Assembly (NCBI RefSeq): GCF_001724815.1 | Contig: NZ_MEDO01000014.1 | Span: 1-64,000, forward strand | Origin: Arenimonas sp. SCN 70-307 | GTDB lineage: Bacteria > Pseudomonadota > Gammaproteobacteria > Xanthomonadales > Xanthomonadaceae | Direction: 5' to 3' | Length of the DNA: 64,000 nucleotides | Shown: positions 22,111 to 35,029 of the stretch, in pieces | Layout: each line of letters opens with the position of its first letter | Numbering within the stretch: position 1 is the stretch's first letter | The notes under the pieces: model-generated | What the model saw: the letters and a program-made list of their open reading frames with translations, nothing else | The model's database searches: none | Told to the model about the DNA's origin: nothing | Position numbers and translations under genes: made by a program

Positions 22111-23178
22111 ATGGAACTACTTGGTGATTTGTGGCTGGGCATGCCCATCTGGGTGTGGCTGGCCTTCGTCGCGGCCGTGCTGGCCATCCTCGTCTTCGAC
22201 CTGGGCGTGCTGCATCGCACGCCGCACGAGATCGAGGTGCGTGAAAGCCTCTGGATGTCCGCGTTCTACATCGGCCTGGGCCTGCTGTGGGCCGTGGCGG
22301 TGTGGTGGATCTACTACACCTACGGCGGCGAGCAGGCCATCGACCCGCAGATCGCGGCGCTGCCCACGCCCGAGGCCAGGGCCTGGGAAGCGGTGACGCT
22401 CTACATCACCGGCTACCTGGTCGAGAAGACGCTGGCGATGGACAACGTCTTCATCATCTCGATGATCTTCGCCTACTTCGCGGTGCCGCGGATCCACCAG
22501 CACCGCGTGCTGTTCTGGGGCATCCTGGGCGTGATCGTGCTGCGCGCGGTCATGATCGGCCTGGGTGCGACCCTGGTGATGAACTTCTCGTGGATCCTCT
22601 ACGTCTTCGCGGTCATCCTCATCGCGACCGGCGTGAAGATGCTGCTGTCGGTGGACGACACGCCCGACATCGGCAACAACCGCGTGCTGGCCTTCCTCAA
22701 GCGCCGCCTGCGCGTCACCGAAGGACTGCACGGCCAGCGCTTCTGGGTGCGCCAGCCCGACCCGGCCACCGGCAGGCTGCTGTGGTTCGCCACGCCGCTG
22801 TTCCTGTGCCTGGTGCTGGTGGAGATCGCCGACGTGGTGTTCGCCATCGATTCGGTGCCGGCGATCTTCGCGATCACGCCCGACCCTTTCATCGTCTACA
22901 CCTCGAACATCTTCGCCATCCTCGGCCTGCGCGCGCTCTACTTCGCGCTGGCGGCGATGGTGCACCGCTTCCACTACCTCAAGTACGCCCTGGCCCTGGT
23001 GCTGGTGTTCATCGGCAGCAAGATCTTCCTGGGTGACTGGCTCTGGGACGGCAAGATGCCGGCCGAGCTGAGCCTGGGCGTGACCGCGGCGCTGCTGGCC
23101 GGCGGCGTGCTGTTCTCGCTGTGGAAGACCCGCGGCGCGCCCGCCACGGGCGCGGCCCCGGCCACCCCGGCAGGCTGA
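22111..23178 (+). CDS. TerC/Alx-family integral membrane protein
   Basis: A 355-residue inner-membrane protein with about nine helices. The TerC signatures include KTLAMDNVFIISMIF and LVEIADVVFAIDSVPAIFAI, with acidic residues in the membrane as expected for Mn2+ handling. It is close to the Alx branch, which exports manganese and responds to alkaline pH. The ATG at 22111, with GGTGA ten bases upstream, is preferred to the GTG at 22102. The 200-base leader shows no recognisable riboswitch core, although relatives often carry yybP-ykoY. Substrate is inferred. Confidence 0.88.
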   Translation: MELLGDLWLGMPIWVWLAFVAAVLAILVFDLGVLHRTPHEIEVRESLWMSAFYIGLGLLWAVAVWWIYYTYGGEQAIDPQIAALPTPEARAWEAVTLYITGYLVEKTLAMDNVFIISMIFAYFAVPRIHQHRVLFWGILGVIVLRAVMIGLGATLVMNFSWILYVFAVILIATGVKMLLSVDDTPDIGNNRVLAFLKRRLRVTEGLHGQRFWVRQPDPATGRLLWFATPLFLCLVLVEIADVVFAIDSVPAIFAITPDPFIVYTSNIFAILGLRALYFALAAMVHRFHYLKYALALVLVFIGSKIFLGDWLWDGKMPAELSLGVTAALLAGGVLFSLWKTRGAPATGAAPATPAG

Positions 23179-23188
23179 GTCCGCCACC

Positions 23189-23219
23189 AAAAAGGAAGCC
23201 CCGCTTCGGCGGGGCTTCC
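23189..23219 (-). terminator. Terminator for purA, also usable by the TerC gene
   Basis: An 11-bp stem (23194-23204 with 23209-23219) carries a ttcg tetraloop. Read on the minus strand it is followed by TTTTT (23193-23189), so it ends purA transcription. On the plus strand it lies 15 bases after the TerC stop but lacks a strong T-run. Confidence 0.85.
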
Positions 23220-23246
23220 CTCATGCAGCGCCGGCGAAGGATTCGC

Positions 23247-24725
<1,479 letters not shown>

Positions 24726-24733
24726 GCCATGGC

Positions 24734-25609
24734 TCAGCGCTTGTCGTTGCCGAAGTAGCGCAGGAACTCGGACTGCGGGTCGAGCACCAGCACGGTCTGG
24801 CCGTCGGCCATGGCGTTCCGGTAGGCCTCGAGGCTGCGGTAGAAGGCGTAGAACTCCGCGTCCTTGCCGTAGGCGGCCGCGGCGATCTCGGCGGCGCGGG
24901 CGTCGCCCTCGCCTCGCAGCTTCTGGGCGTCGCGCTCGGCCTCGGCCACGGTCACCTGCTGCTGGCGATCGGCCTCGGAGCGGATGGTCTCGCTGAGCTC
25001 CACGCCCTCGGCGCGCAGCTGGTTGGCCACCTGGGTGCGCTCGGTGCGCATGCGGCTGTAGACCGTGGTGAGGATGTTGCTGTCCTCGGGCAGGTTGATG
25101 CGCTTGATGCGCACGTCCACCACTTCCACGCCCAGCGACTCGGCGCCGCGGTTGACCGCGGCCAGGAAGCTGCCCGACAGCTCGGCGCGACCGGCCGAGA
25201 CCACCTGCTGCAGCGTGCGCTGGTTGATCTCGTTGCGCAGTGCGTTCTTGACGATCGGGGTCAGGCGCTGGCGGGCCGCGTCCTCGTTGCCGCCGTTGGC
25301 GGCGCGGTAGTAGGTGGCCACGTCCTTGATGCGCCACTTGACGAAGAAGTCCACGCTCACGTCCTTCTTCTCGGACGTCAGGTAGCGCTCCGGGGCGTCG
25401 TCGAGCGAGAGGATGCGCTGGTCGAACTTGCGCACCTCCTCCACCAGCGGCCACTTGACGTGCAGGCCGGGCTGGATGTCGGAGCGCACGACGCGACCGA
25501 GGTTGAGCACGATGGCGGTCTGGCTTTCGTTCACGACGTAGACCGAGCCCGTCGCGGCGAGCAGGGCGATGATCGCGGCGAACGCGATGGCGGTGAATCC
25601 ACGGACCAT
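24734..25609 (-). CDS. hflC: FtsH-modulating protein HflC (SPFH family)
   Basis: A 291-residue protein with one N-terminal membrane helix (about 5-25, FTAIAFAAIIALLAATGSVY), then a periplasmic SPFH/band-7 domain and a coiled coil (about 190-235, rich in A, E, R and Q). HflK and HflC assemble into a large cage around FtsH and limit its access to membrane substrates. It starts one base after the hflK stop. Confidence 0.95.
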   Translation of the reverse strand: MVRGFTAIAFAAIIALLAATGSVYVVNESQTAIVLNLGRVVRSDIQPGLHVKWPLVEEVRKFDQRILSLDDAPERYLTSEKKDVSVDFFVKWRIKDVATYYRAANGGNEDAARQRLTPIVKNALRNEINQRTLQQVVSAGRAELSGSFLAAVNRGAESLGVEVVDVRIKRINLPEDSNILTTVYSRMRTERTQVANQLRAEGVELSETIRSEADRQQQVTVAEAERDAQKLRGEGDARAAEIAAAAYGKDAEFYAFYRSLEAYRNAMADGQTVLVLDPQSEFLRYFGNDKR

Positions 25610-25610
25610 G

Positions 25611-26723
25611 TCAGCGGCCTCCCTGGCGGCGGTTGTCGCGCGGCTCGGGCGTGGGCTCCGGTGCCGCCTGCGTGGCCGGCAGGCGCAGCACCGGCGCCTC
25701 GGCCGGAACGCCGCGGCCGGTGTTGCCCGTGCTGCCGCCCAGCGGCAGGTAAAGGATGTTGTTGTCGTCGCCGGCCATCACCTTGGGGTTGGCGGCCAGC
25801 ACGTGCTGCATCGTCTCGAGGTAGAGGCGCTTGCGGGTGACCTCGGGCGCCTTGCGGTACTCGGCGGCCAGCAGGCTGAAGCGCTCGGCGTCACCCTCGG
25901 CGCGGGCGATGGCGGAGGCGCGGTAGCCCTCGGCCTCGGTGCGCAGGCGGGCGGCGATGCCTCGCGCCTCCGGCACCACCTTGCTGGCGTAGGCACGCGC
26001 CTCGTTCTCGATGCGGTTCTTGTCCTCGCGCGCGGCGATGGCGTCGTCGAAGGCTTCCTTCACTTCCTCCGGCGGACGCGCGTCCTGCAGGTTGAAGTTC
26101 ACCACCGTCAGGCCGGTCTGGTAGAAGTTCAGCGACTCCTGCAGGCGCTCCTGCGAGGCGATCACCAGCGCGGCGCGGTCGAACAGCACCGTGTCCATGG
26201 TGCTGCGGCCGACCACCTCGCGCACGGCGCTCTCGGCCGAATCGCGCAGGGTCTGCTCCGGATTGACCGAACCGAACAGGAACAGGCGCGGGTCGTCGCG
26301 GCGGTACTGGGCGTTGAACTTGATGTCGATCAGGTTCTCGTCCTGGGTCAGCACGCGCACCTGGTCGCTGATCTCGACCACCTGGGTGGCGTCGACGATG
26401 TAGACCGACTCGATCGGCCAGGGCCACTTGAAGTTCGGGCCCGGGGTCATGATGCGGTTGAACTCGCCGAAGCGCAGCACCACGCCGCGCTGGCGCTCGT
26501 CCATCAGGCGGAAGCTGTTGAAGACCAGCCAGATCGCGAACAGGCCCAGCAGCCAGGGTAGCGGGTTGAAGCTGCCCTGCGGCGAGGACGAGCGGCCGCC
26601 GCGGCCACCGCCGCCGCCACCGAACATGCCCTTGAGCCGGTTCACGAAGGCCTCGACCTCGTTGCCGGGGTCTTTTCCCTTCCAGGGATCTTGGTTGCCT
26701 TTGCCGGGCTGGTTCCAGGCCAT
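25611..26723 (-). CDS. hflK: FtsH-modulating protein HflK (SPFH family)
   Basis: A 370-residue SPFH protein. The N-terminus is cytoplasmic, glycine-rich and starts MAWNQPGKGNQDPWKG, as in HflK. A single helix lies near 55-72 (PWLLGLFAIWLVFNSF), followed by the band-7 domain and a coiled coil. The C-terminus is rich in P and E. It is the partner of HflC in the FtsH cage and is placed between hflX and hflC in the usual order. Confidence 0.95.
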   Translation of the reverse strand: MAWNQPGKGNQDPWKGKDPGNEVEAFVNRLKGMFGGGGGGRGGRSSSPQGSFNPLPWLLGLFAIWLVFNSFRLMDERQRGVVLRFGEFNRIMTPGPNFKWPWPIESVYIVDATQVVEISDQVRVLTQDENLIDIKFNAQYRRDDPRLFLFGSVNPEQTLRDSAESAVREVVGRSTMDTVLFDRAALVIASQERLQESLNFYQTGLTVVNFNLQDARPPEEVKEAFDDAIAAREDKNRIENEARAYASKVVPEARGIAARLRTEAEGYRASAIARAEGDAERFSLLAAEYRKAPEVTRKRLYLETMQHVLAANPKVMAGDDNNILYLPLGGSTGNTGRGVPAEAPVLRLPATQAAPEPTPEPRDNRRQGGR

Positions 26724-26747
26724 CGCTTGCTCCGCGTCTAAGCGCTT

Positions 26748-28064
26748 TCAGTCAGTCTCGGGATTGTAGGTAGGGGCGTCGGGCGTCACAAGCAAGACCG
26801 TCGCCAGCGGATGGCCGCCCGGTTCGGCCGCCAGCCTTTCTGCCACGGCGCGTGGCAAGTCGAGGTCAAGGCGCCAGCCCTGGTCGTCCGTTGATTCGGC
26901 CTTCACGGCACCGGCCTCGTGCAGGCGGGCGCGCAGGCGGCCCTCGGCCGGCCCCAGGCGCAGCTCGGCGTGCAGGCGGCGGTCGAGGAAACGGTCGGCC
27001 AGCAGCTCGCGCAGGCCCTCGATGCCCTCGCCCGTCCGGGCCGACAGCCAGACCCGCTCGCGCCCTTCCACCGGCGGGTCGCGGCGCGGCGCGGCGCCCT
27101 CGATGCGGTCGATCTTGTTGAACACCAGCACCTGCGGGATGTCGCCGGCGCCGATCTCGGCCAGCACCTCGTCCACCTGGCCGATGCGCTCGTCGCGCAG
27201 CTCGTCGGCGGCATCGACCACGTGCAGCAGCAGGTCGGCGTCGCGCGCCTCCGACAGGGTCGAGCGGAAGGCGGCGACCAGCTCGTGCGGCAGGTCGCGC
27301 ACGAAACCGACCGTGTCCGACAGCACCAGCGGCGCCACGCCCTCGATGCGACGGGTGGTCGGGTCGAGCGTGGCGAACAGGCGGTCGTCGGCATAGACGC
27401 CGGCGTGCGTGAGCAGGTTGAACAGCGTGGACTTGCCGGCGTTGGTGTAGCCCACCAGGGCCACGCGCGGCACGTCGTTGCGCAGGCGGGCGCGGCGCAT
27501 CTGGGTGCGCTGCACCTCGACCTTGTCCAGGCGCGCGCGCACCGATTCGATCTTCTTTTGCAGCATGCGCTTGTCGAGCTCGAGCTGGGTCTCGCCCGGG
27601 CCGCGCAGGCCGATGGCGCCGCCGCGCTGGCGCTCGAGGTGGGTCCAGCCGCGCACCAGGCGCGTGGCCCAGTGCTTGAGCTGGGCCAGTTCGACCTGCA
27701 GCTTGCCTTCGTGGCTGGCGGCGCGCTGGGCGAAGATGTCCAGGATCAGCCCGGTGCGGTCGACCACGCGGCGCTTGAGCGCGCGCTCGAGGTTGCGCTC
27801 CTGGCCGGGCGTGAGCAGTTCGTTGACCAGCACCAGGTCGGCCTCGGTGGCCTCGCAGGCGGACTTCACTTCCTCGAGCTTGCCGGTGCCGACGTAGTAG
27901 GCCGGGTGCGGCCGCTCGACGCGGGCCAGCATCGAGCCGACCACGGTGGCGCCGGCCGAGCGGGCCAGTTCGGTGAATTCCTCGAGCCGGGACGGGTCCT
28001 GCTGGCCCGGCGGGTGCGGCTGCACCAGCAGGGCGCGTTCGCCCTTGCGGGCGCGCTCAAACAT
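26748..28064 (-). CDS. hflX: Ribosome-rescue GTPase HflX
   Basis: A 438-residue GTPase of the Obg-HflX group that splits stalled or hibernating 70S ribosomes. The N-terminal glycine-rich subdomain (GTGKLEEVKSACE) and coiled coil come first. The G domain has GYTNAGKSTLFN (G1), DTVGFVRDLPH (G3) and NKIDRIE (G4). It lies 15 bases downstream of hfq in the conserved operon. Confidence 0.96.
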   Translation of the reverse strand: MFERARKGERALLVQPHPPGQQDPSRLEEFTELARSAGATVVGSMLARVERPHPAYYVGTGKLEEVKSACEATEADLVLVNELLTPGQERNLERALKRRVVDRTGLILDIFAQRAASHEGKLQVELAQLKHWATRLVRGWTHLERQRGGAIGLRGPGETQLELDKRMLQKKIESVRARLDKVEVQRTQMRRARLRNDVPRVALVGYTNAGKSTLFNLLTHAGVYADDRLFATLDPTTRRIEGVAPLVLSDTVGFVRDLPHELVAAFRSTLSEARDADLLLHVVDAADELRDERIGQVDEVLAEIGAGDIPQVLVFNKIDRIEGAAPRRDPPVEGRERVWLSARTGEGIEGLRELLADRFLDRRLHAELRLGPAEGRLRARLHEAGAVKAESTDDQGWRLDLDLPRAVAERLAAEPGGHPLATVLLVTPDAPTYNPETD

Positions 28065-28079
28065 CGGTCACCGCAGCGT

Positions 28080-28355
28080 TCAAACCTCTTCGCCCGCCTC
28101 TTCCTCGTCGCCGTTGGCGCTGGCCACCTGGCCGCCGCCCGGGCCGATGCGCACGTTGCGCGCCGGCACGACGGTGGAGATGGCGTGCTTGTAGACCATC
28201 TGGCTGACGGTGTTGCGCAGGAGCACGACGAACTGGTCGAAGCTCTCGATCGTGCCCTGCAGCTTGATGCCGTTGACCAGGTAGATCGACACGGGGATGC
28301 GCTCGCGGCGCAGGGCGTTCAGGAAGGGATCCTGGAGGGACTGGCCTTTGGACAT
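28080..28355 (-). CDS. hfq: RNA chaperone Hfq
   Basis: A 91-residue hexameric RNA chaperone that pairs small RNAs with mRNAs. The Sm1 motif ([20 protein letters not shown]) and Sm2 motif ([10 protein letters not shown]) are intact, and [14 protein letters not shown] is the usual N-terminus. The C-terminal tail is acidic and short. The spacer to miaA holds a 12-bp palindrome (gtggcgcgccac, 28379-28390) of unknown role. Confidence 0.97.
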   Translation of the reverse strand: MSKGQSLQDPFLNALRRERIPVSIYLVNGIKLQGTIESFDQFVVLLRNTVSQMVYKHAISTVVPARNVRIGPGGGQVASANGDEEEAGEEV

Positions 28356-28445
28356 GCAGTGGACTCCGTCTTCTTATTGTGGCGCGCCACGCCGGCGCGA
28401 TTTGCGGCCAATGGGTCCGGGCCGCGAAGTAACCCAGTCTAGCAG

Positions 28446-29393
28446 CTAGTCCGCGGGCGGGCGGGTGAGGAAGGCGTCGAGCGCCTGCTCCAGCCGGGCC
28501 CGGTCGCTGGCCGGGTCGAACCACAGCGCCTCGTGCCGCGCCCGCAGCCAGGTCAGCTGCCGCTTGGCGAGCTGGCGAGTGGCGGCGATGGCCTGTTCCC
28601 TGAAGGTGGAGGCGTCTGTCCGGCCTTCAAGGTGGGCCCAGGCCTGGCGGTAGCCGACGGCGCGCATCGAGGGCAGGTCCGGATGCAGGCGCGGGTCGGC
28701 GCGCAGGCGCCGCACCTCGTCCAGGAAGCCCCCGGCCAGCATCTGGTCGAAGCGGCGTTCGATGCGTTCATGCAGCACCGCGCGGTCGGACGGGGCCAGC
28801 ACCAGGCGCAGCACGCGGAACGGGAAACGGCGCGGCGCGCCGGCCTGCTGCCACTCGCTGATCGGCCGTCCACTCAGGCGCCAGACCTCGAGTGCACGGG
28901 TGATGCGTTGGCTGTCGCCGGGCTTGATGCGCTTTCCGGCCGCCGGGTCGACCGCCGCCATCTCGGCATGCAGGGCCGGCCAGCCGCGTTCGGCCGCCTC
29001 GGCGGCGATGGCCGCGCGCACGGCCGGGTCGGCTTCGGGCAGCTCGGACAGGCCGTCGAGCAGCGCCGAGAAATACAGTCCGGTACCCCCCACCAGCAGC
29101 GGCACCCGGCCGCGTCCCGCCAGGGCCTGCATCGGCGGCAGCGCCTCGCGGGCGAAATCCGCGGCCGAGAACACCTCGTGCGGGTCGCGGACATCCACCA
29201 GGTGGTGCGGCGCCAGCGCGCGGGTGGCGGCGTCGGGCTTGGCCGCGCCGATGTCCAGACCGCGGTAGACCAGGGCCGAATCCACCGAGATCACCTCGGT
29301 GTCCAGGCGCTGGCACCAGTCCACGGCCAGGGCGGTCTTGCCCGAGGCCGTCGGGCCCATCAGGGCGATGGCCAGGGGTCGCGTGTCGCGCAT
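28446..29393 (-). CDS. miaA: tRNA dimethylallyltransferase MiaA
   Basis: A 315-residue enzyme that prenylates A37 of tRNAs reading U-starting codons. P-loop [11 protein letters not shown] lies near residues 14-24, with [16 protein letters not shown] and the [15 protein letters not shown] motif following. The ATG at 29393 is right for the family. The frame is open for another 440 codons upstream, but that part is antisense to the alkB-like gene. It is first in the miaA-hfq-hflXKC order. Confidence 0.95.
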   Translation of the reverse strand: MRDTRPLAIALMGPTASGKTALAVDWCQRLDTEVISVDSALVYRGLDIGAAKPDAATRALAPHHLVDVRDPHEVFSAADFAREALPPMQALAGRGRVPLLVGGTGLYFSALLDGLSELPEADPAVRAAIAAEAAERGWPALHAEMAAVDPAAGKRIKPGDSQRITRALEVWRLSGRPISEWQQAGAPRRFPFRVLRLVLAPSDRAVLHERIERRFDQMLAGGFLDEVRRLRADPRLHPDLPSMRAVGYRQAWAHLEGRTDASTFREQAIAATRQLAKRQLTWLRARHEALWFDPASDRARLEQALDAFLTRPPAD

Positions 29394-29483
29394 GGGCAGG
29401 CTGACGGAGGAGGCAGGCCAGTCTATCGCTTGCCGCCGGCGCCCGTCCCGGTAAGCTGGGCCCAAGCCACCGGGAGAGCGCCC

Positions 29484-30563
29484 GTGCCGCGACTGAAAGC
29501 CCTCGCCTTCCTGCTCGTGTTCGTGGTGCCCGCGCTGATGCCGGCGGCGGCCTGGCTCGGCCAGCGCAGCGGGCATCCCGACGCGATGGCCTGGTTCCCG
29601 CTGGCCTTCCTGTTCGTGCTGCTGCCGCTGGCCGATTACGCGCTGGGGCACGACCCGGTGAACGTGCCGGTAGCGCGCGAGCGCGAGGTGGCGAACGCGG
29701 CCTGGTTCCGCCTGCTCACGCTCGCCTGCCTGCCGGTGCAGCTGGCGCTGCTGGCCTGGTCGGCGCACTGGTTCGTGCAGGCCGGCTTCGGGCCCGTGGG
29801 CGCGGCCGGCTGGCTGCTCTCGCAGGGCGTGGTCGGGGGCATCCTGGCCATCAACACCGCACACGAGCTGGTGCACAAGGACGGCCGGCTCGAACCGGCG
29901 GTGGGCGGGCTGCTGCTGGCCAGCGTGGGCTACCACGGCTTCAAGATCGAGCACCTGCGCGGCCACCACGTGCACGTGTCCACGCCGGAGGACGCCTCGA
30001 GCGCGCCGCTCGGCGCCTGGTCGTGGTGGTTCGTGCCGCGCGCGCTGCTGCTCAACTCGCTCAATGCCTGGCGGCTCGAGGCGCGGCGGCTGCAGGGCCT
30101 GGGCTTGCCGGCCCTGCACTGGCGCAACGAAATGATCGGCTGGACCGCCGCCTGGCTGGGCCTGGCCGCGGCCTTCGCGCTCTGGCTGGGGCCGGTGGGG
30201 CTGGCCTTTTTCCTGGCCCAGGGCCTGCTGGCGGCCGGCTCGCTGGAAGTCATCAACTACATCGAGCACTACGGCCTCGAGCGCCGGCGCGGCGCGGACG
30301 GCCGCTACGAGCGCACCACCCACCTGCACAGCTGGAACTCGGACTACGCGCTGTCGAACCTGATCCTGTTCCAGCTCCAGCGCCACTCCGACCACCACGC
30401 CTTCCCCAAGCGCCGCTACGCCATCCTGCGCCACCACGCCGACAGCCCGCAGCTGCCGGGCGGCTACGCGGCGATGTTCGTGCTGGCGCTGGTGCCGCCG
30501 CTGTGGCGACGGGTGATCGACCCGCGCGTGCAGGCCTTCCGGGCGCAAGCCGACGCGGCCTGA
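29484..30563 (+). CDS. AlkB-like di-iron membrane alkane monooxygenase / fatty acid desaturase family
   Basis: A 359-residue inner-membrane protein with about six helices and the histidine boxes of non-haem di-iron oxygenases: HELVHK (near 130), [10 protein letters not shown] (near 157), and [15 protein letters not shown] (near 300). [10 protein letters not shown] (near 258) is the alkane hydroxylase signature rather than a generic desaturase one. It should hydroxylate alkyl chains using rubredoxin-type electron donors, but no rubredoxin or reductase is encoded nearby. GTG start with GGGAGAG upstream. The substrate (alkane, fatty acid or other) is uncertain. Confidence 0.85.
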   Translation: MPRLKALAFLLVFVVPALMPAAAWLGQRSGHPDAMAWFPLAFLFVLLPLADYALGHDPVNVPVAREREVANAAWFRLLTLACLPVQLALLAWSAHWFVQAGFGPVGAAGWLLSQGVVGGILAINTAHELVHKDGRLEPAVGGLLLASVGYHGFKIEHLRGHHVHVSTPEDASSAPLGAWSWWFVPRALLLNSLNAWRLEARRLQGLGLPALHWRNEMIGWTAAWLGLAAAFALWLGPVGLAFFLAQGLLAAGSLEVINYIEHYGLERRRGADGRYERTTHLHSWNSDYALSNLILFQLQRHSDHHAFPKRRYAILRHHADSPQLPGGYAAMFVLALVPPLWRRVIDPRVQAFRAQADAA

Positions 30564-30568
30564 TCGCG

Positions 30569-30729
30569 CTGTCCACAGGGCCTGTGGATAGCCGTCGGGA
30601 AAAGCCTGTGGGCAGAAGTCCCACAGCCTGTCGCGGCGCGGGCTGCAGCAAGTTTGGCGAAATTCTGACCAGCCGATGGCAGCTTTCCACAGAGCCTGTG
30701 GACAAGCCTGGGGCAAGCCATGTGGATGA
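30569..30729. repeat. Cluster of DnaA-box-like 9-mers and inverted repeats
   Basis: Within 160 bases there are ctgtccaca (30569), tgtggatag (30583), ctttccaca (30683), tgtggacaa (30697) and tgtggatga (30721). Each is TTATCCACA or its complement with one or two mismatches. The first two and the third and fourth form inverted pairs around ggcc or gagcc. Another inverted repeat, ctgtggg/cccacag, lies near 30605-30626. The region carries no gene. It may bind DnaA, or be a recombination or structural repeat. It does not look like a complete oriC, since no AT-rich unwinding element is seen. Confidence 0.5.
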
Positions 30730-30794
30730 AACGCGGAGCGCGAGGCGGGGCGCGGCCCGTGGCCAGGCTGGTCAATCCATGACCAGTGGTGGAC

Positions 30795-31694
30795 TCAGTC
30801 CTCGTCCGGCCAGCGGATGCCGGCGGCCGGCGACGCGGCCGGTTTGTGCGCCGGCTGCGCCGCCACGGCCGCCCAGACCTTGAGCGCATCGACCGTGGCG
30901 GCGACATCGTGCACGCGCAGGATGCGGGCACCGTGTTCCGCCGCCAACACCGCCGCGGCGACGGAGGCGAACACGCGCTCGCCGGTGGCGCGGCCAGTGA
31001 TTTCGCCCAGGCTGCGCTTGCGGCTCAGGCCGGCCAGCAGCGGCGGGCCCAGGTCGAGCAGGCGCGCCTGCTGGCGCAGCAGGCGCAGGTTGTGCTGCGT
31101 GTTCTTCCCGAAGCCGTAGCCCGGGTCGAGCACCAGGCGCTTCTTGGGGATGCCGGCCATCTCGCAGGCGAAGATGCGCTCGGCCAGGAAGCGGTGCACC
31201 TCGGCCACGACGTCGTCATAGGCGGGCGCGTCCTGCATCGATCGCGGTTCGCCCTGCATGTGCATCAGCACCACCGGCACGCCGGCCGCGGCGGCGGCCT
31301 CGAGCGCGCCCTCGCGGCGCAGGGCGTAGACGTCGTTGATCAGGCCGGCACCGGCGGCGACCGCCGCACGCATCACTTCGGGCTTGGAGGTATCCACCGA
31401 AATGGGCAGCGACGTTTCCTTCGCCAGCCGCTCGATCACGGGGATGACGCGGCGCAGCTCTTCCTCCACCGGCACCTCGCCGGCGCCGGGGCGGGTGGAT
31501 TCGCCGCCCACGTCGAGGACGTCCGCGCCCTCCTCCGCCAGCCGCAGGCCGTGCGCGACGGCCGCTTCGACCGTGTCGTGCGCGCCGCCGTCCGAGAAGG
31601 AGTCCGGCGTGACGTTGACGATGCCCATCACCCGCGGCACGTCGAGCCTGAGGAGGCGCCCGGCGCAGTCGAGCTGGGGGGTGGTGTCGAACAT
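30795..31694 (-). CDS. folP: Dihydropteroate synthase
   Basis: A 299-residue TIM-barrel enzyme that joins p-aminobenzoate to dihydropterin pyrophosphate in folate synthesis. Motifs: VMGIVNVTPDSFSDGG near residue 30, DVGGESTRPGA, a VDTSKPEVM segment, DPGYGFGKN and a C-terminal RVHDVAATVDAL. It follows ftsH by 8 bases on the same strand, as in many gammaproteobacteria. Confidence 0.96.
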   Translation of the reverse strand: MFDTTPQLDCAGRLLRLDVPRVMGIVNVTPDSFSDGGAHDTVEAAVAHGLRLAEEGADVLDVGGESTRPGAGEVPVEEELRRVIPVIERLAKETSLPISVDTSKPEVMRAAVAAGAGLINDVYALRREGALEAAAAAGVPVVLMHMQGEPRSMQDAPAYDDVVAEVHRFLAERIFACEMAGIPKKRLVLDPGYGFGKNTQHNLRLLRQQARLLDLGPPLLAGLSRKRSLGEITGRATGERVFASVAAAVLAAEHGARILRVHDVAATVDALKVWAAVAAQPAHKPAASPAAGIRWPDED

Positions 31695-31702
31695 CCCCCG
31701 GA

Positions 31703-33597
<1,895 letters not shown>

Positions 33598-33598
<1 letters not shown>

Positions 33599-34227
33599 CA
33601 CTTCGTTCCTCGGCGCTTGCCGGTGGCCAGCGCATAAACTTCGTTCGAGCGGCGCCGTGACGCCGCGGGCTTGCGGACCACCAGCTTGTCGTAGCGGGTC
33701 CTGAGGTCCTTGACGTAGGCGTCGAAGCCTTCGCCCTGGAACAGCTTGATCAGGAAGTTACCGCCCGGCCGCAGGTGGCGATCCGCGAAATCGCGGGCCA
33801 GCTCCGAGAGGTACATCGCCCGGGCCTGGTCCACGGTGTCCACCCCGGACATATTGGGGGCCATGTCGGAAAGCACAAGGTCCACCGCATCGCCGCCCAG
33901 GAGGGACTCCAGCTCGGACAATGGCCCGTCCTCTCTGAAATCGCCGTGAATGAATTCGACGCCGGCGATGGGGGGCATGTCGAGGATGTCCAGGGCCAGC
34001 ACGCGGCCCCGGTCGCCCAGTTCACGGCGCACCACCTGCGACCAGCCGCCGGGGGCGGCGCCGAGGTCGACGACCACCATGCCGGGCTTGAGCAGGCGGT
34101 CGCGCTCGATCAGTTCCTCGAGCTTGTAGGCCGCGCGCGAACGCATGCCCTCCGCCTGGGCCTTCTTCACGAAGGGGTCGTCGAAGTGTTCCTTGAGCCA
34201 GCGTTGGCTGCTGCGGCTGCGGGCCAT
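33598..34227 (-). CDS. rlmE: 23S rRNA (uridine-2552-2'-O)-methyltransferase RlmE
   Basis: A 209-residue FtsJ/RrmJ enzyme acting late in 50S assembly. SAM-binding motif [14 protein letters not shown] lies near residue 55. The K-D-K-E tetrad residues fall in [29 protein letters not shown] and SNEVYALA. It is coupled to ftsH and divergent from yhbY, a classic arrangement. Confidence 0.96.
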
Positions 34228-34293
34228 GGGGTCGGGGCGGGGGAAGTGGCCACCATGATACCCTAGCGCCCCCTCACGACCCGCCCCGAGCCC

Positions 34294-34599
34294 ATGGCCG
34301 CCGCCCTCAGCAACTCCCAGAAGCGTTACCTGCGCGGCCTGGCGCACGACCTCAAGGCGGTGCTGATCGTCGGCGCCAAGGGCATTACCGAGCCGCTGGT
34401 GGCCGAAGCCGGCCTGGTGCTCGAGCAGCACGAGCTGGTGAAGGTGAAGGTGCACGCGGGCGACCGCGAGCTCCGCGACGCCTGGGTGGCCGAGCTGTGC
34501 GAGCGCACCGGCGCCGCCCTGGTCACCCGCATCGGCAACGTGGCGGTGCTCTACCGCCGCAGCGCCGACAAGCCGATGATCGTGCTGCCCAAGGGCTGA
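34294..34599 (+). CDS. yhbY: Ribosome assembly RNA-binding protein YhbY
   Basis: A 101-residue CRM-domain protein that binds pre-50S particles. It shows [22 protein letters not shown] (GxxG-type loop) and a C-terminal [12 protein letters not shown]. It is divergent from rlmE across a 66-base gap. Confidence 0.95.
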   Translation: MAAALSNSQKRYLRGLAHDLKAVLIVGAKGITEPLVAEAGLVLEQHELVKVKVHAGDRELRDAWVAELCERTGAALVTRIGNVAVLYRRSADKPMIVLPKG

Positions 34600-34613
34600 C
34601 CAGGCAGCACGCG

Positions 34614-34988
34614 ATGCAGCTGTTCCAGGAAAACCCGGAGTTCTCCTACGTCCTTCGCGGCGCCGGCCCGGACGGCGTGCGGGTCAACCAGCAGTTGCTC
34701 ACCCGCAGCTTCGTGCTCGCTCCCTTCCAGCTGGTCGAAGACTGGCGCCCGGCCTCGGTGGACGAACTCACGCCGGACGACCTGCAGGCCGTGCTCGAGC
34801 TCAAGCCCTCGGTGGTGATCCTCGGCACCGGCCTGCGCCAGCGCTTCCCCAGCGCGGCGATCATGGCCACGGTGCTCCAGCGCGGCTTCGGCATGGAGGT
34901 GATGGACAGCGCCGCCGCGGCCCGCACCTTCAACGTGCTCGCCACCGAAGGCCGCGCCGTCGTCGCCGCCTTCCTCGTCCCCGGCTGA
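34614..34988 (+). CDS. Mth938-like (DUF498) domain protein
   Basis: A 124-residue soluble protein with a single Mth938/NDUFAF3-like fold. Typical segments are [42 protein letters not shown] and [20 protein letters not shown]. Its bacterial role is not known; the eukaryotic relative helps complex I assembly. It lies 14 bases behind yhbY and is probably co-transcribed with it. Confidence 0.88.
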   Translation: MQLFQENPEFSYVLRGAGPDGVRVNQQLLTRSFVLAPFQLVEDWRPASVDELTPDDLQAVLELKPSVVILGTGLRQRFPSAAIMATVLQRGFGMEVMDSAAAARTFNVLATEGRAVVAAFLVPG

Positions 34989-34995
34989 CCCCGGA

Positions 34996-35018
34996 CGATT
35001 CGCGCCTGAAGGCGCTCC
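34996..35018. repeat. Short REP-like palindrome between convergent genes
   Basis: gcgcct-ga-aggcgc (35002-35015) sits inside gattcgcgcctgaaggcgct. This TTCGCGCCTGAAGGCGCTCC pattern is common between genes in xanthomonads and pseudomonads. It lies between the stops of the Mth938 gene and nlpD, where it can act as a weak bidirectional terminator. Confidence 0.55.
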
Positions 35019-35029
35019 AACAGGGGCCG

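Noticed and set aside
30569-30729. Chromosomal replication origin
   Set aside because: DnaA-like boxes are present, but there is no AT-rich unwinding region and dnaA/dnaN are not adjacent.
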